Part shown: positions 1-11,409 of the stretch, in pieces | Position numbering within the stretch: position 1 is the first letter of the stretch | How the letters are laid out: each line of letters starts with the position of its first letter | From: Acanthosepion lycidas | Lineage: Eukaryota; Mollusca; Cephalopoda; Sepiida; Sepiidae | Direction of reading: 5' to 3' | Assembly (NCBI GenBank): GCA_963932145.1 | Contig: CAWVQA010000113.1 | Location: 1 to 64,000, forward strand | DNA length: 64,000 nucleotides | Program-made: the position numbers and the translations under genes | The notes under the pieces: generated by a model | The model's database searches: none | What the model was told of the DNA's origin: nothing | The model's input: the letters and a program-made list of their open reading frames with translations, nothing else

Positions 1-92
1 TCAAAATAGCTAGATTTTGCATGTAAATCGCTATATAAGTAAAAGTTGTGTAAAACATAAAATCTTAAATATAACTTTGTCAAAACTTCTGA

Positions 93-134
93 AACTAGTT
101 AAAATCAATAAGTTTTGATTGATTTCATATCGAT
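93..134. other. Monomer-diagnostic palindromes AACTAGTT and ATCGAT
   Basis: AACTAGTT (93-100, containing ACTAGT) and ATCGAT (129-134) occur once in nearly every monomer. They flank the central dyad, so the middle of each monomer holds three adjacent palindromic elements. SpeI (ACTAGT) or ClaI (ATCGAT) would cut the array to a 207/208-bp ladder. A few monomers lose the ACTAGT site through GAAGCTAG (for example near 1338, 5069, 17923 and 21240) or AACAAGTT near 49653, so occasional dimer-sized bands are expected. Confidence 0.85.
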
Positions 135-172
135 TTTCAATAATTTCATTGTTTTTCTAATGTTTTCAAAAA
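113..172. other. Phased T-tracts (predicted curved DNA)
   Basis: In the first monomer T-runs at 113-116, 123-125, 134-137, 144-146, 152-156 and 163-166 have centres 9-11.5 bp apart, close to the helical repeat, followed by an A-run at 168-172. Tracts phased with the helix are known to curve DNA. The pattern recurs in each monomer. A second, shorter phased group spans the monomer joint (A5 200-204, A6 211-216, T4 223-226). Curvature is predicted, not measured. Confidence 0.7.
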
Positions 173-215
173 GTTATTGATATTTACAAACTAGCGTTGA
201 AAAAGTAGTGAAAAA

Positions 216-422
216 AGCTAGATTTTCAATGTAAATCGCTATGTAATTAAAAGTTGTGTAAAACATAAAATCTTAAATAAAACTTTGTCAAAACTTCTGA
301 AACTAGTTAAAATCAATAAGATTTTATTGATTTCATATCGATTTTCAATAATTTCATTGTTTTTCTAATGTTTTCAAACAGTTATTGATATTTACAAACT
401 AGCGTTAAAAAGTAGTCAAAAC
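216..422 (+). repeat. Representative 207-bp monomer (CAATG / ATTTTATTG class)
   Basis: This monomer differs from the previous one by CAATG for GCATG, TATGTAAT for TATATAAG, AAAAC for ATAAC, ATTTTATTG in the dyad, CAG for AAAAG, and the shorter tail TTAAAAAGTAGTC, which makes it 207 bp. ATTTTATTG extends the dyad to perfect 10-bp arms (310-319 and 324-333) around a 4-nt GATT loop. CAATG is nearly always linked to TATGTAAT, AAAAC and TTCTG, so it behaves as one inherited class. With 8-215 it forms the ~415-bp dimer that underlies most of the array. Confidence 0.95.
310..333. other. Strong dyad (10-bp arms, 4-nt loop)
   Basis: AAATCAATAA at 310-319 is the reverse complement of TTATTGATTT at 324-333, separated by GATT. 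This form occurs in every ATTTTATTG monomer. Other dyad variants keep only 8-bp arms (AAATCAAT and ATTGATTT), as at 102-109 and 118-125. The arms are almost invariant and the centre is the most variable part. The element could form a hairpin or cruciform or be a dimer-protein site; both are inference. Confidence 0.85.
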
Positions 423-630
423 AGCTAGATTTTGCATGTAAATCGCAATATAAGTAAAAGTTGTGTAAAACATAAAATCTTAAATATAACTTTGTCAAAA
501 CATCTGAAACTAGTTAAAATCAATAAGTTTTGATTGATTTCATATCGATTTTCAATAATTTCATTGTTTTTCTAATGTTTTCAAAGAGTTATTGATATTT
601 ACAAACTAGCGTTGAAAAAGTAGTGAAAAA
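423..630 (+). repeat. Representative monomer of the AATATAAG class
   Basis: This class carries GCATG, then AATATAAG (AAATCGCAATATAAG), linked with ATAAC, ATCTG and TTTTGATTG, here with GAG and the 208-bp tail. Other members start near 2083, 3741, 4569, 6230, 7676, 9130, 17009, 18668 and 21786, and more lie downstream. It usually follows a CAATG/ATTTTATTG or an ATTTGATTG monomer ending in TCAAAAC. In the later half it is joined to several different right-hand halves (GAG, CAG, or ATAATG with ATTCAC), so this class has been shuffled by exchange. Confidence 0.9.
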
Positions 631-3337
631 AGCTAGATTTTGCATGTAAATCGCTATGTAATTAAAAGTTGTGTAAAACATAAAATCTTAAATAAAACTT
701 TGTCAAAACTTCTGAAACTAGTTAAAATCAATAAGTTTTGATTGATTTCATATCGATTTTCAATAATTTCATTGTTTTTCTAATGTTTTCAAACAGTTAT
801 TGATATTTACAAACTAGCGTTAAAAAGTAGTCAAAACAGCTAGATTTTGCATGTAAATCGCTATGTAATTAAAAGTTGTGTAAAACATAAAATCTTAAAT
901 ATAACTTTGTCAAAACATCTGAAACTAGTTAAAATCAATAAGTGTTGATTGATTTCATATCGATTTTCAATAATTTCATTGTTTTTCTAATGTTTTCAAA
1001 CAGTTATTGATATTTACAAACTAGCGTTGAAAAAGTAGTGAAAAAAGCTAGATTTTGCATGTAAATCGCTATGTAATTAAAAGTTGTGTAAAACATAAAA
1101 TCTTAAATATAACTTTGTCAAAACATCTGAAACTAGTTAAAATCAATAAGTTTTGATTGATTTCATATCGATTTTCAATAATTTCATTGTTTTTATAATG
1201 TTTTCAAACAGTTATTGATATTTACATACTAGCGTTGAAAAAGTAGTGAAAAAAGCTAGATTTTGCATGTAAATCGCTATGTAATTAAAAGTTGTGTAAA
1301 ACATAAAATCTTAAATAAAACTTTGTCAAAACTTCTGAAGCTAGTTAAAATCAATAAGTTTTGATTGATTTCATATCGATTTTCAATAATTTCATTGTTT
1401 TTCTAATGTTTTCAAACAGTTATTGATATTTACAAACTAGCGTTAAAAAGTAGTCAAAATAGCTAGATTTTGCATGTAAATCGCTATATAAGTAAAAGTT
1501 GTGTAAAACATAAAATCTTAAATATAACTTTGTCAAAACATCTGAAACTAGTTAAAATCAATAAGTTTTGATTGATTTCATATCGATTTTCAATAATTTC
1601 ATTGTTTTTCTAATGTTTTCAAAGAGTTATTGATATTTACAAACTAGCGTTGAAAAAGTAGTGAAAAAAGCTAGATTTTCAATGTAAATCGCTATGTAAT
1701 TAAAGGTTGTGTAAAACATAAAATCTTAAATAAAACTTTGTCAAAACTTCTGAAACTAGTTAAAATCAATAAGATTTTATTGATTTCATATCGATTTTCA
1801 ATAATTTCATTGTTTTTCTAATGTTTTCAAACAGTTATTGATATTTACAAACTAGCGTTAAAAAGTAGTCAAAACAGCTAGATTTTCAATGTAAATCGCT
1901 ATGTAATTAAAAGTTGTGTAAAACATAAAATCTTAAATAAAACTTTGTCAAAACTTCTGAAACTAGTTAAAATCAATAAGATTTTATTGATTTCATATCG
2001 ATTTTCAATAATTTCATTGTTTTTCTAATGTTTTCAAACAGTTATTGATATTTACAAACTAGCGTTAAAAAGTAGTCAAAACAGCTAGATTTTGCATGTA
2101 AATCGCAATATAAGTAAAAGTTGTGTAAAACATAAAATCTTAAATATAACTTTGTCAAAAAATCTGAAACTAGTTAAAATCAATAAGTTTTGATTGATTT
2201 CATATCGATTTTCAATAATTTCATTGTTTTTCTAATGTTTTCAAAGAGTTATTGATATTTACAAACTAGCGTTAAAAAGTAGTGAAAAAAGCTAGATTTT
2301 GCATGTAAATCGCTATGTAATTAAAAGTTGTGTAAAACATAAAATCTTAAATAAAACTTTGTCAAAACTTCTGAAACTAGTTAAAATCAATAAGTTTTGA
2401 TTGATTTCATATCGATTTTCAATAATTTCATTGTTTTTCTAATGTTTTCAAACAGTTATTTATATTTACAAACTAGCGTTAAAAAGTAGTCAAAACAGCT
2501 AGATTTTGCATGTAAATCGCTATGTAATTAAAAGTTGTGTAAAACATAAAATCTTAAATATAACTTTGTCAAAACATCTGAAACTAGTTAAAATCAATAA
2601 GTTTTGATTGATTTCATATCGATTTTCAATTATTTCATTGTTTTTATAATGTTTTCAAACAGTTATTGATATTTACAAACTAGCGTTGAAAAAGTAGTGA
2701 AAAAAGCTAGATTTTGCATGTAAATCGCTATGTAATTAAAAGTTGTGTAAAACATAAAATCTTAAATAAAACTTTGTCAAAACTTCTGAAACTAGTTAAA
2801 ATCAATAAGTTTTGATTGATTTCATATCGATTTTCCATAATTTCATTGTTTTTCTAATGTTTTCAAACAGTTATTGATATTTACAAACTAGCGTTAAAAA
2901 GTAGTCAAAATAGCTAGATTTTGCATGTAAATCGCTATATAAGTAAAAGTTGTGTAAAACATAAAATCTTAAATATAACTTTGTCAAAACTTCTGAAACT
3001 AGTTAAAATCAATAAGTTTTGATTGATTTCATATCGATTTTCAATAATTTCATTGTTTTTCTAATGTTTTCAAAAAGTTATTGATATTTACAAACTAGCG
3101 TTGAAAAAGTAGTGAAAAAAGCTAGATTTTCAATGTAAATCGCTATGTAATTAAAAGTTGTGTAAAACATAAAATCTTAAATAAAACTTTGTCAAAACTT
3201 CTGAAACTAGTTAAAATCAATAAGATTTTATTGATTTCATATCGATTTTCAATAATTTCATTGTTTTTCTAATGTTTTCAAACAGTTATTGATATTTACA
3301 AACTAGCGTTAAAAAGTAGTCAAAACAGCTAGATTTT

Positions 3338-5191
3338 CAATGTAAATCGCTATGTAATTAAAAGTTGTGTAAAACATAAAATCTTAAATAAAACTTTGTC
3401 AAAACTTCTGAAACTAGTTAAAATCAATAAGATTTTATTGATTTCATATCGATTTTCAATAATTTCATTGTTTTTCTAATGTTTTCAAAGAGTTATTGTT
3501 ATTTACAAACTAGCGTTAAAAAGTAGTGAAAAAAGCTAGATTTTGCATGTAAATCGCTATGTAATTAAAAGTTGTGTAAAACATAAAATCTTAAATAAAA
3601 CTTTGTCGAAACTTCTGAAACTAGTTAAAATCAATAAGATTTGATTGATTTCATATCGATTTTCAATAATTTCATTGTTTTTCTAATGTTTTCAAACAGT
3701 TATTGATATTTACAAACTAGCGTTAAAAAGTAGTCAAAACAGCTAGATTTTGCATGTAAATCGCAATATAAGTAAAAGTTGTGTAAAACATAAAATCTTA
3801 AATATAACTTTGTCAAAACATCTGAAACTAGTTAAAATCAATAAGTTTTGATTGATTTCATATCGATTTTCAATAATTTCATTGTTTTTCTAATGTTTTC
3901 AAAGAGTTATTGATATTTACAAACTAGCGTTAAAAAGTAGTGAAAAAAGCAAGATTTTGCATGTAAATCGCTATGTAATTAAAAGTTGTGTAAAACATAA
4001 AATCTTAAATAAAACTTTGTCAAAACTTCTGAAACTAGTTAAAATCAATAAGTTTTGATTGATTTCATATCGATTTTCAATAATTTCATTGTTTTTCTAA
4101 TGTTTTCAAACAGTTATTTATATTTACAAACTAGCGTTAAAAAGTAGTCAAAACAGCTAGATTTTGCATGTAAATCGCTATGTAATTAAAAGTTGTGTAA
4201 AACATAAAATCTTAAATATAACTTTGTCAAAACATCTGAAACTAGTTAAAATCAATAAGTGTTGATTGATTTCATATCGATTTTCAATAATTTCATTGTT
4301 TTTCTAATGTTTTCAAAGAGTTATTGATATTTACAAACTAGCGTTAAAAAGTAGTGAAAAAAGCTAGATTTTGCATGTAAATCGCTATGTAATTAAAAGT
4401 TGTGTAAAACATAAAATCTTAAATAAAACTTTGTCAAAACTTCTGAAACTAGTTAAAATCAATAAGATTTGATTGATTTCATATCGATTTTCAATAATTT
4501 CATTGTTTTTCTAATGTTTTCAAACAGTTATTGATATTTACAAACTAGCGTTAAAAAGTAGTCAAAACAGCTAGATTTTGCATGTAAATCGCAATATAAG
4601 TAAAAGTTGTGTAAAACATAAAATCTTAAATATAACTTTGTCAAAACATCTGAAACTAGTTAAAATCAATAAGTTTTGATTGATTTCATATCGATTTTCA
4701 ATAATTTCATTGTTTTTCTAATGTTTTCAAACAGTTATTGATATTTACAAACTAGCGTTGAAAAAGTAGTGAAAAAAGCTAGATTTTGCATGTAAATCGC
4801 TATGTAATTAAAAGTTGTGTAAAACATAAAATCTTAAATATAACTTTGTCAAAACATCTGAAACTAGTTAAAATCAATAAGTTTTGATTGATTTCATATC
4901 GATTTTCAATAATTTCATTGTTTTTATAATGTTTTCAAACAGTTATTGATATTTACATACTAGCGTTGAAAAAGTAGTGAAAAAAGCTAGATTTTGCATG
5001 TAAATCGCTATGTAATTAAAAGTTGTGTAAAACATAAAATCTTAAATAAAACTTTGTCAAAACTTCTGAAGCTAGTTAAAATCAATAAGTTTTGATTGAT
5101 TTCATATCGATTTTCAATAATTTCATTGTTTTTCTAATGTTTTCAAACAGTTATTGATATTTACAAACTAGCGTTAAAAAGTAGTCAAAAT
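3338..5191 (+). repeat. Satellite stretch between block D and the 14-mer unit
   Basis: About nine monomers. In order they include a CAATG/GAG monomer with TTATTGTTATTT near 3497, one with GTCGAAAC at 3606, AATATAAG classes at about 3741 and 4569, a GCAAGATTTT start near 3948, a TTATTTATA monomer and a TGTTGATTG/GAG monomer. It ends with the ACATAC then GAAGCTAG pair (starts 4777 and 4985) that repeats 1046-1460 at an offset of 3731 bp. Several 207-bp monomers here have the hybrid tail TTAAAAAGTAGTG, which breaks the strict 208/207 alternation. Confidence 0.85.
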
Positions 5192-8093
5192 AGCTAGATT
5201 TTGCATGTAAATCGCTATATAAGTAAAAGTTGTGTAAAACATAAAATCTTAAATATAACTTTGTCAAAACATCTGAAACTAGTTAAAATCAATAAGTTTT
5301 GATTGATTTCATATCGATTTTCAATAATTTCATTGTTTTTCTAATGTTTTCAAAAAGTTATTGATATTTACAAACTAGCGTTGAAAAAGTAGTGAAAAAA
5401 GCTAGATTTTCAATGTAAATCGCTATGTAATTAAAAGTTGTGTAAAACATAAAATCTTAAATAAAACTTTGTCATAACTTCTGAAACTAGTTAAAATCAA
5501 TAAGATTTTATTGATTTCATATCGATTTTCAATAATTTCATTGTTTTTCTAATGTTTTCAAACAGTTATTGATATTTACAAACTAGCGTTAAAAAGTTGT
5601 CAAAATAGCTAGATTTTGCATGTAAATCGCTATATAAGTAAAAGTTGTGTAAAACATAAAATCTTAAATATAACTTTGTCAAAACATCTGAAACTAGTTA
5701 AAATCAATAAGTGTTGATTGATTTCATATCGATTTTCAATAATTTCATTGTTTTTCTAATGTTTTCAAAGAGTTATTGATATTTACAAACTAGCGTTGAA
5801 AAAGTAGTGAAAAAAGCTAGATTTTCAATGTAAATCGCTATGTAATTAAAGGTTGTGTAAAACATAAAATCTTAAATAAAACTTTGTCAAAACTTCTGAA
5901 ACTAGTTAAAATCAATAAGATTTTATTGATTTCATATCGATTTTCAATAATTTCATTGTTTTTCTAATGTTTTCAAACAGTTATTGATATTTACAAACTA
6001 GCGTTAAAAAGTAGTCAAAACAGCTAGGTTTTCAATGTAAATCGCTATGTAATTAAAAGTTGTGTAAAACATAAAATCTTAAATAAAACTTTGTCAAAAC
6101 TTCTGAAACTAGTTAAAATCAATAAGATTTTATTGATTTCATATCGATTTTCAATAATTTCATTGTTTTTCTAATGTTTTCAAACAGTTATTGATATTTA
6201 CAAACTAGCGTTAAAAAGTAGTCAAAACAGCTAGATTTTGCATGTAAATCGCAATATAAGTAAAAGTTGTGTAAAACATAAAATCTTAAATATAACTTTG
6301 TCAAAACATCTGAAACTAGTTAAAATCAATAAGTTTTGATTGATTTCATATCGATTTTCAATAATTTCATTGTTTTTCTAATGTTTTCAAAGAGTTATTG
6401 ATATTTACAAACTAGCGTTAAAAAGTAGTGAAAAAAGCTAGATTTTGCATGTAAATCGCTATGTAATTAAAAGTTGTGTAAAACATAAAATCTTAAATAA
6501 AACTTTGTCAAAACTTCTGAAACTAGTTAAAATCAATAAGTTTTGATTGATTTCATATCGATTTTCAATAATTTCATTGTTTTTCTAATGTTTTCAAACA
6601 GTTATTTATATTTACAAACTAGCGTTAAAAAGTAGTCAAAACAGCTAGATTTTGCATGTAAATCGCTATGTAATTAAAAGTTGTGTAAAACATAAAATCT
6701 TAAATATAACTTTGTCAAAACATCTGAAACTAGTTAAAATCAATAAGTTTTGATTGATTTCATATCGATTTTCAATAATTTCATTGTTTTTATAATGTTT
6801 TCAAACAGTTATTGATATTTACAAACTAGCGTTGAAAAAGTAGTGAAAAAAGCTAGATTTTGCATGTAAATCGCTATGTAATTAAAAGTTGTGTAAAACA
6901 TAAAATCTTAAATAAAACTTTGTCAAAACTTCTGAAACTAGTTAAAATCAATAAGTTTTGATTGATTTCATATCGATTTTCCATAATTTCATTGTTTTTC
7001 TAATGTTTTCAAACAGTTATTGATATTTACAAACTAGCGTTAAAAAGTAGTCAAAATAGCTAGATTTTGCATGTAAATCGCTATATAAGTAAAAGTTGTG
7101 TAAAACATAAAATCTTAAATATAACTTTGTCAAAACTTCTGAAACTAGTTAAAATCAATAAGTTTTGATTGATTTCATATCGATTTTCAATAATTTCATT
7201 GTTTTTCTAATGTTTTCAAAAAGTTATTGATATTTACAAACTAGCGTTGAAAAAGTAGTGAAAAAAGCTAGATTTTCAATGTAAATCGCTATGTAATTAA
7301 AAGTTGTGTAAAACATAAAATCTTAAATAAAACTTTGTCAAAACTTCTGAAACTAGTTAAAATCAATAAGATTTTATTGATTTCATATCGATTTTCAATA
7401 ATTTCATTGTTTTTCTAATGTTTTCAAACAGTTATTGATATTTACAAACTAGCGTTAAAAAGTAGTCAAAACAGCTAGATTTTCAATGTAAATCGCTATG
7501 TAATTAAAAGTTGTGTAAAACATAAAATCTTAAATAAAACTTTGTCAAAACTTCTGAAACTAGTTAAAATCAATAAGATTTTATTGATTTCATATCGATT
7601 TTCAATAATTTCATTGTTTTTCTAATGTTTTCAAACAGTTATTGATATTTACAAACTAGCGTTAAAAAGTAGTCAAAACAGCTAGATTTTGCATGTAAAT
7701 CGCAATATAAGTAAAAGTTGTGTAAAACATAAAATCTTAAATATAACTTTGTAAAAACATCTGAAACTAGTTAAAATCAATAAGTTTTGATTGATTTCAT
7801 ATCGATTTTCAATAATTTCATTGTTTTTCTAATGTTTTCAAAGAGTTATTGATATTTACAAACTAGCGTTAAAAAGTAGTGAAAAAAGCTAGATTTTGCA
7901 TGTAAATCGCTATGTAATTAAAAGTTGTGTAAAACATAAAATCTTAAATAAATCTTTGTCAAAACTTCTGAAACTAGTTAAAATCAATAAGATTTGATTG
8001 ATTTCATATCGATTTTCAATAATTTCATTGTTTTTCTAATGTTTTCAAACAGTTATTGATATTTACAAACTAGCGTTAAAAAGTAGTCAAAAT
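5192..8093 (+). repeat. 14-monomer HOR, copy 1 (2902 bp)
   Basis: Fourteen monomers repeated in tandem directly downstream. Paired landmarks 2902 bp apart: GTCATAAC (5471 and 8373), the AAAGG variant (5851 and 8753) and CCATAAT (6981 and 9883). Markers in order: TATATAAG/AAAAG, CAATG with GTCATAAC, TGTTGATTG/GAG, CAATG with AAAGG, a second CAATG, AATATAAG/GAG, TTATTTATA, ATAATG, CCATAAT, TATATAAG/TTCTG/AAAAG, two CAATG/ATTTTATTG, AATATAAG with GTAAAAAC, then one with AAATCTTT. Private changes include AGTTGTC near 5597 and GCTAGGTTTT near 6026. The AAAGG and CCATAAT markers also lie 4146 bp after those of block D copy 1; against D, this unit has two extra monomers. Confidence 0.88.
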
Positions 8094-10383
8094 AGCTAGA
8101 TTTTGCATGTAAATCGCTATATAAGTAAAAGTTGTGTAAAACATAAAATCTTAAATATAACTTTGTCAAAACATCTGAAACTAGTTAAAATCAATAAGTT
8201 TTGATTGATTTCATATCGATTTTCAATAATTTCATTGTTTTTCTAATGTTTTCAAAAAGTTATTGATATTTACAAACTAGCGTTGAAAAAGTAGTGAAAA
8301 AAGCTAGATTTTCAATGTAAATCGCTATGTAATTAAAAGTTGTGTAAAACATAAAATCTTAAATAAAACTTTGTCATAACTTCTGAAACTAGTTAAAATC
8401 AATAAGATTTTATTGATTTCATATCGATTTTCAATAATTTCATTGTTTTTCTAATGTTTTCAAACAGTTATTGATATTTACAAACTAGCGTTAAAAAGTA
8501 GTCAAAATAGCTAGATTTTGCATGTAAATCGCTATATAAGTAAAAGTTGTGTAAAACATAAAATCTTAAATATAACTTTGTCAAAACATCTGAAACTAGT
8601 TAAAATCAATAAGTGTTGATTGATTTCATATCGATTTTCAATAATTTCATTGTTTTTCTAATGTTTTCAAAGAGTTATTGATATTTACAAACTAGCGTTG
8701 AAAAAGTAGTGAAAAAAGCTAGATTTTCAATGTAAATCGCTATGTAATTAAAGGTTGTGTAAAACATAAAATCTTAAATAAAACTTTGTCAAAACTTCTG
8801 AAACTAGTTAAAATCAATAAGATTTTATTGATTTCATATCGATTTTCAATAATTTCATTGTTTTTCTAATGTTTTCAAACAGTTATTGATATTTACAAAC
8901 TAGCGTTAAAAAGTAGTCAAAACAGCTAGATTTTCAATGTAAATCGCTATGTAATTAAAAGTTGTGTAAAACATAAAATCTTAAATAAAACTTTGTCAAA
9001 ACTTCTGAAACTAGTTAAAATCAATAAGATTTTATTGATTTCATATCGATTTTCAATAATTTCATTGTTTTTCTAATGTTTTCAAACAGTTATTGATATT
9101 TACAAACTAGCGTTAAAAAGTAGTCAAAACAGCTAGATTTTGCATGTAAATCGCAATATAAGTAAAAGTTGTGTAAAACATAAAATCTTAAATATAACTT
9201 TGTCAAAACATCTGAAACTAGTTAAAATCAATAAGTTTTGATTGATTTCATATCGATTTTCAATAATTTCATTGTTTTTCTAATGTTTTCAAAGAGTTAT
9301 TGATATTTACAAACTAGCGTTAAAAAGTAGTGAAAAAAGCTAGATTTTGCATGTAAATCGCTATGTAATTAAAAGTTGTGTAAAACATATAATCTTAAAT
9401 AAAACTTTGTCAAAACTTCTGAAACTAGTTAAAATCAATAAGTTTTGATTGATTTCATATCGATTTTCAATAATTTCATTGTTTTTCTAATGTTTTCAAA
9501 CAGTTATTTATATTTACAAACTAGCGTTAAAAAGTAGTCAAAACAGCTAGATTTTGCATGTAAATCGCTATGTAATTAAAAGTTGTGTAAAACATAAAAT
9601 CTTAAATATAACTTTGTCAAAACATCTGAAACTAGTTAAAATCAATAAGTTTTGATTGATTTCATATCGATTTTCAATAATTTCATTGTTTTTATAATGT
9701 TTTCAAACAGTTATTGATATTTACAAACTAGCGTTGGAAAAGTAGTGAAAAAAGCTAGATTTTGCATGTAAATCGCTATGTAATTAAAAGTTGTGTAAAA
9801 CATAAAATCTTAAATAAAACTTTGTCAAAACTTCTGAAACTAGTTAAAATCAATAAGTTTTGATTGATTTCATATCGATTTTCCATAATTTCATTGTTTT
9901 TCTAATGTTTTCAAACAGTTATTGATATTTACAAACTAGCGTTAAAAAGTAGTCAAAATAGCTAGATTTTGCATGTAAATCGCTATATAAGTAAAAGTTG
10001 TGTAAAACATAAAATCTTAAATATAACTTTGTCAAAACTTCTGAAACTAGTTAAAATCAATAAGTTTTGATTGATTTCATATCGATTTTCAATAATTTCA
10101 TTGTTTTTCTAATGTTTTCAAAAAGTTATTGATATTTACAAACTAGCGTTGAAAAAGTAGTGAAAAAAGCTAGATTTTCAATGTAAATCGCTATGTAATT
10201 AAAAGTTGTGTAAAACAAAATCTTAAATAAAACTTTGTCAAAACTTCTGAAACTAGTTAAAATCAATAAGATTTTATTGATTTCATATCGATTTTCAATA
10301 ATTTCATTGTTTTTCTAATGTTTTCAAACAGTTATTGATATTTACAAACTAGCGTTAAAAAGTAGTCAAAACAGCTAGATTTT
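8094..10383 (+). repeat. 14-monomer HOR, copy 2 (partial, about 11 monomers)
   Basis: Second copy of the 2902-bp unit, following copy 1 without a gap. It matches until 10383, where copy 1 has CAATG (C at 7484) and this copy has GCATG (G at 10384); the last three monomers are replaced by the 1659-bp HOR. Small private changes include CATATAATC near 9388, TTGGAAAAG near 9735 and a 2-bp deletion near 10217 (AAAACAAAATC). Its right part overlaps the first 8-mer copy, so the 8-mer probably grew out of this unit. Confidence 0.86.
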
Positions 10384-11409
10384 GCATGTAAATCGCTATG
10401 TAATTAAAAGTTGTGTAAAACATAAAATCTTAAATATAACTTTGTCAAAACATCTGAAACTAGTTAAATCAATAAGTTTTGATTGATTTCATATCGATTT
10501 TCAATAATTTCATTGTTTTTATAATGTTTTCAAACAGTTATTGATATTTACAAACTAGCGTTGAAAAAGTAGTGAAAAAAGCTAGATTTTGCATGTAAAT
10601 CGCTATGTAATTAAAAGTTGTGTAAAACATAAAATCTTAAATAAAACTTTGTCAAAACTTCTGAAACTAGTTAAAATCAATAAGTTTTGATTGATTTCAT
10701 ATCGATTTTCAATAATTTCATTGTTTTTCTAATGTTTTCAAACAGTTATTGATATTTACAAACTAGCGTTAAAAAGTAGTCAAAATAGCTAGATTTTGCA
10801 TGTAAATCGCTATATAAGTAAAAGTTGTGTAAAACATAAAATCTTAAATATAACTTTGTCAAAACATCTGAAACTAGTTAAAATCAATAAGTTTTGATTG
10901 ATTTCATATCGATTTTCAATAATTTCATTGTTTTTCTAATGTTTTCAAAAAGTTATTGATATTTACAAACTAGCGTTGAAAAAGTAGTGAAAAAAGCTAG
11001 ATTTTCAATGTAAATCGCTATGTAATTAAAAGTTGTGTAAAACATAAAATCTTAAATAAAACTTTGTCAAAACTTCTGAAACTAGTTAAAATCAATAAGT
11101 TTTGATTGATTTCATATCGATTTTCAATAATTTCATTGTTTTTCTAATGTTTTCAAACAGTTATTTATATTTACAAACTAGCGTTAAAAAGTAGTCAAAA
11201 CAGCTAGATTTTGCATGTAAATCGCTATGTAATTAAAAGTTGTGTAAAACATAAAATCTTAAATATAACTTTGTCAAAACATCTGAAACTAGTTAAAATC
11301 AATAAGTTTTGATTGATTTCATATCGATTTTCAATAATTTCATTGTTTTTATAATGTTTTCAAACAGTTATTGATATTTACAAACTAGCGTTGAAAAAGT
11401 AGTGAAAAA
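9753..11409 (+). repeat. 8-monomer HOR, copy a
   Basis: First of four complete 1659-bp units; it measures 1657 bp because of the 2-bp deletion near 10217. Monomers m1 to m8: m1 CCATAAT/CAG; m2 TATATAAG/TTCTG/AAAAG; m3 CAATG/ATTTTATTG/CAG; m4 TATGTAAT/ATAAC with one A missing in TTAAATCAATAAG (10461 on) and ATAATG; m5 AAAAC/TTCTG/CAG; m6 TATATAAG/ATCTG/AAAAG; m7 CAATG/TTTTGATTG with TTATTTATA; m8 ATAATG. Typical lengths 207, 208, 207, 207, 207, 208, 207 and 208 sum to 1659. Confidence 0.93.

Larger units (their letters stand above)
8..215 (+). repeat. Representative 208-bp monomer (GCATG / TATATAAG class)
   Basis: This is the first complete monomer, phased on AGCTAGATTTT. Landmarks: GCATG at about 18-22; TATATAAG variant at about 32; ATAAC near 71; AACTAGTT palindrome at 93-100; dyad arms at 102-109 and 118-125; ATCGAT at 129-134; T-tracts at 134-137, 144-146, 152-156 and 163-166; the AAAAG variant near 168-173; CTAGCG at 191; and the 208-bp tail TTGAAAAAGTAGTG followed by six A. 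The same class recurs throughout, for example near 2912, 7067, 16594 and 19498. It is usually followed by a CAATG-class 207-bp monomer. Confidence 0.95.
1..3337 (+). repeat. Block D, copy 1
   Basis: Sixteen monomers whose order of variants is repeated at 16587-19922. Shared rare markers fix the offset: TGTTGATTG dyad (941 and 17527), ACATAC (1224 and 17810), GAAGCTAG, the AAAGG variant (1705), TCAAAAAATCTG (2156 and 18741), a TTATTTATA monomer and a CCATAAT monomer (2835). The offset is 16586 bp before a 1-bp deletion near 18415 and 16585 after it. The match breaks at 3338 (C) against 19923 (G), inside the first bases of a monomer. A private change is CAATTATTTC near 2629. The left end may continue beyond the window. 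Confidence 0.9.

Noticed and set aside
18..28. Octamer-like motif (GCATGTAAAT) as a transcription factor site
   Set aside because: It is not the canonical ATGCAAAT octamer, about a third of monomers carry CAATG instead, and in a 77% A+T repeat such matches are expected by chance.
31..38. TATATAAG as a TATA-box promoter
   Set aside because: It is present only in one monomer class, varies freely to TATGTAAT or AATATAAG, and there is no gene downstream.
10..194. Internal sub-repeat of about 90 bp suggested by CTAG at 10, 95 and 191
   Set aside because: The spacings (85 and 96 bp) differ and the flanking sequences do not align well by eye, so I cannot support an ancestral half-monomer.
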